The notes under the pieces are model-generated. The model had not been told where the DNA came from and did not search any database. It saw only the letters and a program-made list of their open reading frames with translations. Shown piece by piece: positions 59,092 to 64,000 of a stretch of DNA of 64,000 nucleotides. Source of the stretch: Amycolatopsis sp. NBC_01480 (GTDB lineage: Bacteria; Actinomycetota; Actinomycetes; Mycobacteriales; Pseudonocardiaceae); contig NZ_CP109442.1 in assembly GCF_036227205.1 (NCBI RefSeq), positions 1,054,001 through 1,118,000 of the forward strand, given 5' to 3'. The first letter of the stretch is position 1, and every line of letters begins with the position of its first letter. Made by a program: the position numbers and the translations under genes.

Positions 59092-60097
59092 ACTCGAGCA
59101 GATCCTCGATACGGGCCGGGAAAACCGGGTGTGCTCCGCCGCCGCCTGGTCGGTGGGCACCGCGGACGGTGTGCTCGACCGCGGAGTGCTCGGCACGCGC
59201 TGGCACGGCGGACCGGACGCGGCCGAGGACAGCCTGTGGGACCTCGCGTCGGTGACCAAACCGGTGGTGGGACTGGTGATCGCCGCGCTGACCGAGCGTG
59301 GCTTGCTCAGCGTCGAAGACCCGATCGCCCAGCACCTGCCGGCGTACGCGGACGGCGAGAAGGCCGGGATCACCGTGCGGCAGCTGCTCACGCACACGTC
59401 CGGGCTGCCCGGCGGCACGCCGCTCTACCGCGAGCACCCGACGCGCGAGGCGCTGCTCGAAGCCATCCGCACCGGACCGCTGCGCGCGGCGCCGGGCCAC
59501 CAGGTCGAGTACTCGTCGCAGGGGTTCATCCTGCTGGGCCTGATCGCCGAGGCCGCCGGCGGCCGTCCGCTGGACGAGCTGGTCGAGCAGTTCGTCAGCA
59601 CTCCGGCCGGGCTGATCGGCACCCGGTTCGGCCCGGTGGACGCGGCGCGCGCGGTCGCCACCGAGGACTGCCCGTGGCGCGGGCACGTGGTGCGCGGCCA
59701 GGTGCACGACGAGAACGCCGTGGTACTGGGCGAAATCTGCGGTCACGCCGGCCTGTTCGCCCCGCTACCGGACGTCGAACGCCTCGGCCGGGTATTGGCC
59801 GGCGGCGCCGCTCCGCTGCTGAAACCCGCCACCCACGCCGAAATGATCAGGTGCCAGACCGAAGGCCTTCGCCGTGGCTTGGCGTGGCAGTGTTTGGACG
59901 TGCCCGGCTCGCCGGTCGGCACGGAGCTTTCGCCGCGGGCGTACGGGCACACCGGGTTCACCGGCACCAGCCTGTGGGTGGAGCCGGACCGCGGCCGTTA
60001 CTACGTGCTGCTCACCAACCGGGTCCACCCGTCTCGCGCCATCCCGGGCATCGAGGCGCTGCGCCACGATTTCCACGCGGCCGCGGTCCGGCTCTGA
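59081..60097 (+). CDS. Serine hydrolase, beta-lactamase/DD-peptidase fold (class C-like)
   Basis: 338 aa, no signal peptide, so probably cytoplasmic. SxxK in LASVTKPVVG (Ser about 58), a Y-S-S motif EYSSQGFILLG in the YxN position, and HTG in YGHTGFTGTS. LTHTSGLPGG is the conserved loop of the EstB/DD-peptidase group. It could be an esterase, D-aminopeptidase or amidase. Coupled to iclR by overlap, so it belongs to the same regulon as the importer and may act on the imported substrate. Confidence 0.9.
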   Translation: MRTELEQILDTGRENRVCSAAAWSVGTADGVLDRGVLGTRWHGGPDAAEDSLWDLASVTKPVVGLVIAALTERGLLSVEDPIAQHLPAYADGEKAGITVRQLLTHTSGLPGGTPLYREHPTREALLEAIRTGPLRAAPGHQVEYSSQGFILLGLIAEAAGGRPLDELVEQFVSTPAGLIGTRFGPVDAARAVATEDCPWRGHVVRGQVHDENAVVLGEICGHAGLFAPLPDVERLGRVLAGGAAPLLKPATHAEMIRCQTEGLRRGLAWQCLDVPGSPVGTELSPRAYGHTGFTGTSLWVEPDRGRYYVLLTNRVHPSRAIPGIEALRHDFHAAAVRL

Positions 60098-60202
60098 AAC
60101 CCTTGTGGCGCACCCGATGCGGTCGTTTCCGCACCGTCCGTCACTTTCGGGAAATCGTTATCTCGAAACGATCTCTTTCCCCACGGTTCATCCGCTGGAT
60201 GT

Positions 60203-62884
60203 GTGAAACTCCGCAGCATGCCGAAGAGGGGGCTGCCCGCACCGTGGGCGCGTGCGCCGAGGATGATCTGGCGCCAGCCGACAGTGGTACTGGCCGTGCT
60301 GGCCGCCGCGGTGCTGGTGGCGCTGCCGGCCGCGGCGATCTCCCTTTTCCTTTCCTCCGCGGGCACCGCGACGCTGCAGAAACAGGCCGGCGTCGCGTGT
60401 GAATGGGCCGTCGGCGCGCAGTGGCAGGGACAGCTGCCGGTAATGCCGAGAAACCCGCAGGTACCCGAAAAAGTGGGCAAACCGCTGCTGGACGCGCGGC
60501 TCACGGCGGCCCGGCAGACCGAAGCGGGCATCCCGGATCTTTCGCCGCCCGTGAGCACGCTGGTCAGCCGCGCGAACGTGGCGGTCGCGACCGGGACCCC
60601 GGTGCACCCCGAGCAGCGGCTGATGAACCTGGTGGCCCGCGACGGCTTCGCCGGCCACGTCCAGGTGCTGTCCGGCGGCACCGGCCCGGGCATCTGGCTG
60701 CCGGACCAGTTCGCGGACACCCAGCAGCTGAAGGTGGGCGACCAGGTGTCGCTGACCAGCGGCCCCCTCCCCGGTCTGGCGGCGGCCGGCACCACCACGC
60801 CGCTGGCCACGATGCGCGTCGCGGCCGTTTACCGTGACCTGCGCTCGCTGCCGGACGGGCAGTATTGGTGCAGCCTCAAGAACCTCTACCGCGGCAGCCC
60901 GCTGAGCAACGCCGGCACGTATCCGATGGCCCTGCTCTCCAGCGATGACCTGCTCAAGGCCACCGACCCGGCTGATTCCGGCCTGGGCTCCAGCGTCGAA
61001 AGCTCGGTCGACACCACGGGAATGACCACGGCGAGCGCCGCCCCGGTGATCGACGGCCTGGACCGGCTCCGGGCGCGCACGGCCGATCCGCAAGACCCGC
61101 TGGGCGCCGCGTTCGACCACACGCAGTACACGTCTTCGCTGCGCGGCATGTCCGACCGGGCCGATCAGGTGACCTCGGCGCTGGTGGCCACCGTCGTGCC
61201 GATGGGCGCGGTGGGCGCGCTGGCCGGGCTGGTGATCGCCGCCGCTGCCGGGTCGTTCTGGGTGGACCGGCGACGGGCCGAGCTGGCGGTGCTGTCGGCC
61301 CGCGGCGTCGGGCCGTGGGCGCTGGTGGGCAAGGCGGTGCTGGAAACCGGCGCGGTGGTGGCCCTCGGCTCCGTCGCGGGCTGGTTCGCGGCGCGGTACC
61401 TGGTCGCCGCCGTGGGTCCGAGCCCGTTGGTGACGCCGGGCGCGCTGACCGGTTCGGTGCTGGCCGGGGCCGCCGCGCTGCTGGTGACGCTGGGCGCCAT
61501 CGCGCTGGCGAGCGGGCGCCGGATCACCGCGCATTTCGACGCCCGTGCGAAGCCGGCCCGGCTGTGGCCGTGGGAGCTGATTCCCCTTGTCGCGGCGGTG
61601 GTCTGCTACTTCGTGCTCGACGACGGCACCGTCGCGGGCGTCGGGACGGCGGGTTCGGTGGCGGGGATCCCGCCGCGGCTGGTTGTCGTGCCGCTGCTGC
61701 TGGTGATCGGGCTGGCGCTGTTCGCCGCGCGGATCGTGCGCTGGTCGGTGGTGCGCGCCAACCCGGTGAAGCTGACCAGGCCGGTCTCTTTCCTTTCCTG
61801 GCAACGGATCGCGTCCGGCCCGGCCGCCGCCGCGGTGCTGATCGGGGCGACCGCGATCCCAGTGGCGCTGTCGATGTACGCGACCACGGTGACCGAATCG
61901 GTGGACCGCACGCTGCACGCGGAATCGCAGCTGATCGTCGGCTCCGACCTGGTCCTCGGCCTGACCGGGCCCGCGCACGTGCCGCCGGGCCTGGCCGGCC
62001 GGACCAGTCTCGTGGACCGGTACGACTCCGGTTACGTCGGCAGCACCACCGTCAACGTGCTCGGCGTCGACCCGGAAACCTTTGCCACCACGGCGTTCTG
62101 GGACAACGCCCTGCCGGGCCCGACACTCGCCGAGCTGATGGCCAAGCTCGCCGCACCCGGCGCCCCGGCCGGAATCCTGGCCGGGCTGCCCGCCACCCCC
62201 GCGACCGCCGAGGTGCGGATCAACGGGCAGGCCACGAAGCTGTCCATCACCACCGTCGCCCAGCTGCCCGGCAAGAACTCCGGCTTCCCGCAGCTGCTCG
62301 TGCGCAAGGACCTGCTCGACCGGCTGGCCGGCGAGAGCGCGCACCCCCAGCTGTGGCTGCGCGGCGACCCGGCGCAGTCCCTTGCGGCGTTGAGCGGCAC
62401 GGGCACGCAGATCGGCACGGTCAGCCAGGCCCAGGACGTCACTGCCAACGGCGTTTACGCGGCCATCAGCTACACCTTCGTGTTCCTGACCGCGGTTTCA
62501 GTGCTCGCGGGCGCGATCGTGCTGGTGGGCTTGCTGTTGTACCTGAACGCGCGGTCCCGGGCGCGGCGCAGCGCGTACGTGTTGTTGCGGCGGATGGGGA
62601 TCGGGCCGCGGGCGCATTGGCGGGCCCTGCTGTACGAGGTCGGCGGGCTGCTGATCGCCGGGTTCGCCTTCGGCCTGGTGTTCGCCGCGGTCGCCGTCGC
62701 GGTGACCAGCCCCGGTTACGACCTCGATCCCGGCATCGCGCCGGGCACCCTGCTCTCGACGCCGTGGTCGCTGGCCCTGCGGCTGGCTGCCGCGACCCTG
62801 CTCGCGGCGGTGCTGGCCACCCTCGCCGCCCAGCGCGCGGTCTCCCGCGCCCGGCCCGCGGAGGTGCTGCGTGACACCGAATAG
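60203..62884 (+). CDS. FtsX-like ABC permease
   Basis: 893 aa. One N-terminal membrane helix (about 28-55), a large extracytoplasmic domain (about 60-325), three helices (about 330-440, GAVGALAGLVIAAAAGSFWV), further helices about 450-510, a second extracytoplasmic region (about 570-745), and a C-terminal FtsX block of three helices (about 755-885) with RSAYVLLRRMGIGPRAHWRA LLYE. This MacB/FtsX-type layout moves or senses peptides or lipids rather than importing nutrients. GTG 60203 or ATG 60218 could be the start. It overlaps its ATPase gene by 14 nt. Confidence 0.85.
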   Translation: MKLRSMPKRGLPAPWARAPRMIWRQPTVVLAVLAAAVLVALPAAAISLFLSSAGTATLQKQAGVACEWAVGAQWQGQLPVMPRNPQVPEKVGKPLLDARLTAARQTEAGIPDLSPPVSTLVSRANVAVATGTPVHPEQRLMNLVARDGFAGHVQVLSGGTGPGIWLPDQFADTQQLKVGDQVSLTSGPLPGLAAAGTTTPLATMRVAAVYRDLRSLPDGQYWCSLKNLYRGSPLSNAGTYPMALLSSDDLLKATDPADSGLGSSVESSVDTTGMTTASAAPVIDGLDRLRARTADPQDPLGAAFDHTQYTSSLRGMSDRADQVTSALVATVVPMGAVGALAGLVIAAAAGSFWVDRRRAELAVLSARGVGPWALVGKAVLETGAVVALGSVAGWFAARYLVAAVGPSPLVTPGALTGSVLAGAAALLVTLGAIALASGRRITAHFDARAKPARLWPWELIPLVAAVVCYFVLDDGTVAGVGTAGSVAGIPPRLVVVPLLLVIGLALFAARIVRWSVVRANPVKLTRPVSFLSWQRIASGPAAAAVLIGATAIPVALSMYATTVTESVDRTLHAESQLIVGSDLVLGLTGPAHVPPGLAGRTSLVDRYDSGYVGSTTVNVLGVDPETFATTAFWDNALPGPTLAELMAKLAAPGAPAGILAGLPATPATAEVRINGQATKLSITTVAQLPGKNSGFPQLLVRKDLLDRLAGESAHPQLWLRGDPAQSLAALSGTGTQIGTVSQAQDVTANGVYAAISYTFVFLTAVSVLAGAIVLVGLLLYLNARSRARRSAYVLLRRMGIGPRAHWRALLYEVGGLLIAGFAFGLVFAAVAVAVTSPGYDLDPGIAPGTLLSTPWSLALRLAAATLLAAVLATLAAQRAVSRARPAEVLRDTE

Positions 62885-63542
62885 TCCACCGGCACTGCGC
62901 TGCTCGGGGCTCACCCACCATTACCCGGCCTCGGACCACGACGTCCCCGCGCTGCACGACGTCAGGCTGTCGGCCGCCCGTGGCCGCGTCACCGCGCTCG
63001 TCGGCCCGTCGGGTTCCGGAAAGTCGACCCTGCTGCGGATTTTGGCCTGTCTCGACCGGCCCACCCACGGCACCGTCGAGGTCGACGGCGTGGACGCCAC
63101 CGCGTTGTCCGCCCGTCGCCGCCGGGAGCTGCGGCGTCACCAGCTCGGTTACGTGTTCCAGAACCCGATCGACAATCTGCTGGGCTACCTCACCGTCGAG
63201 GAGCACCTCAACCTCGCCACCCGCCTGCGCGGCACCGCGCCCGCCGACGGTGAACTCCTCGACGCGCTCGGCCTTTCCGGCCGCCGCACTCATTACCCCC
63301 GGCAGCTTTCCGGCGGCGAACAGCAACGCGTCGCCCTCGCCTTTGCCGCCGCCGGCGATCCGGCCGCGCTGCTCGCCGACGAGCCCACCGCGCAGCTCGA
63401 CCGGGCGTCGGCCCATCTCGTCGGCGAGGCGCTGCATCGTCTCGCGGCGCTCGGGCACGCCGTGGTCGTCGCCACCCACGATCCCGAACTCACCGCCGTC
63501 GCCGATGACGTGCACGAACTCGTGGACGGGAGGATCGCGTGA
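62871..63542 (+). CDS. ABC ATPase, LolD/MacB type
   Basis: 223 aa. Walker A GPSGSGKSTLL, Q-loop VFQNPIDNLLGYLTVEEHLN, signature LSGGEQQRVALAFA, Walker B ALLADEPTAQLDRAS and switch VATHDPELT. Small size and motifs match ATPases paired with FtsX-like permeases. GTG 62871 overlaps the permease gene and its stop overlaps the next ATPase start (GTGA). Confidence 0.92.
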   Translation: MTPNSPPALRCSGLTHHYPASDHDVPALHDVRLSAARGRVTALVGPSGSGKSTLLRILACLDRPTHGTVEVDGVDATALSARRRRELRRHQLGYVFQNPIDNLLGYLTVEEHLNLATRLRGTAPADGELLDALGLSGRRTHYPRQLSGGEQQRVALAFAAAGDPAALLADEPTAQLDRASAHLVGEALHRLAALGHAVVVATHDPELTAVADDVHELVDGRIA

Positions 63543-64000
63543 GCCTGGTGACGCTGACCGACGTCAGCAAGAGCTACCGGCGCACTCTCGCCCTCCGCCC
63601 GGTGAGCCTGGAACTCCAGCCCGGCGAACTCGTCGCGCTGGCCGGCCCGTCCGGCTCCGGCAAGAGCACCCTGCTGATGATCACCGGTGGCTGGGAGACC
63701 CCTGATACCGGCACGGTGACGCCGCACCCGCCGCTGCCGGATCGGCCGATGGCGCAGATGCAGTGGGAGCACGTCGGGTTCGTCCCGCAGTCGATCGGCC
63801 TGTTCGATGAACTGTCCATTACGGACAATCTCGCCTTCCCCGCCCGCAACCGGGAAGACACCGCCGACCGGGCGAAGCTGCTGGAAACCTTGGACCTGGC
63901 GAAGTTCGCGAACCGCCGCCCGGCGCAGATCTCCCGCGGCGAGCAGCAGCGCGCCGCCGTTGCCCGCGCGCTCGTCACCAATCCCACATTGGTGCTCGCG
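63539..64000 (+). CDS. Second ABC ATPase of the FtsX-type system (cut by window edge)
   Basis: Open from GTG 63539 to the window end, 154 codons. It begins MSLVTLTDVSKSYRR, with Walker A GPSGSGKSTLL, Q-loop VPQSIGLFDELSITDNLAF and a modified signature ISRGEQQRAAVARAL (SRGEQ for SGGEQ). The Walker B lies beyond the edge (NPTLVLA is its start). Together with the preceding ATPase it gives one permease two different ATPases, which suggests a heterodimeric motor or two assemblies. Confidence 0.88.
   Translation, partial: MSLVTLTDVSKSYRRTLALRPVSLELQPGELVALAGPSGSGKSTLLMITGGWETPDTGTVTPHPPLPDRPMAQMQWEHVGFVPQSIGLFDELSITDNLAFPARNREDTADRAKLLETLDLAKFANRRPAQISRGEQQRAAVARALVTNPTLVLA

Noticed and set aside
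60188..62344. 718-codon minus-strand frame opposite the FtsX-like gene
   Set aside because: Antisense by-product of GC-rich codon use; the permease frame has clear membrane helices and motifs.

Overview
The window reads as a chromosomal segment of a high-GC actinomycete, most likely Pseudonocardiaceae (Amycolatopsis-like). This rests on GC-rich codon use throughout, an Lsr2 nucleoid protein, an AfsR/SARP-type regulator, MmyB-type XRE regulators, a TioE-like MerR regulator, an F420-type luciferase-like oxidoreductase and WXG100/ESX-like proteins. The genus is inferred. I saw no rRNA, tRNA, CRISPR array, prophage or replication origin.

1-13 kb: a truncated secreted protein; an MmyB-type regulator with an alpha/beta hydrolase; a 998-aa SARP-NB-ARC-TPR regulator divergent from an acetyltransferase; then a LuxR-type regulator facing a three-gene ESX-like operon, with two identical 14-bp palindromes between them. 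A hydrolase, a RidA protein, and TetR and MerR regulators with readable operators follow. 13-25 kb: a small membrane exporter, an ogt-vsr repair pair, a PEP-mutase/monooxygenase fusion, a 2OG-Fe(II) oxygenase, and a magnesium locus: ArsR regulator, a leader with a 22-codon upstream ORF, MgtA, MgtC, and an ABC transporter made of a double-domain permease and an ATPase with a long C-terminal extension but no binding protein nearby. An Fpg/Nei glycosylase ends this part.

25-43 kb: an HtaA-like protein, LysR with a beta-propeller protein, a TioE-like regulator with a disrupted start beside an erythromycin esterase-like gene, a hydrolase/DUF427/SDR operon, an F420 oxidoreductase, an ABC-F protein with an attenuator-like leader, a MarR/quinone-oxidoreductase pair with twin operators, Lsr2, a DUF5997 protein with a LysR-like sensor that lacks its HTH, and a second MmyB regulator followed by two dehydrogenases.

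43-48.5 kb is an eroding, repeat-rich zone: a TetR pseudogene with several frameshifts, three families of tandem or dispersed short repeats, an anti-sigma-type ATPase, a dehydrogenase, and an IS481-like element (47200-48509) inserted in the loop of a terminator hairpin. 48.5-60 kb holds a secreted M14 carboxypeptidase and what looks like one catabolic locus: a glucarate-dehydratase-like enolase, a creatininase-family hydrolase carrying an in-frame repeat expansion, a ROK protein lacking its catalytic Asp, a five-gene Dpp/Opp importer with 4-nt overlaps, an IclR regulator and a beta-lactamase-fold hydrolase. The window ends in an FtsX-type permease with two ABC ATPases, the second truncated by the edge.
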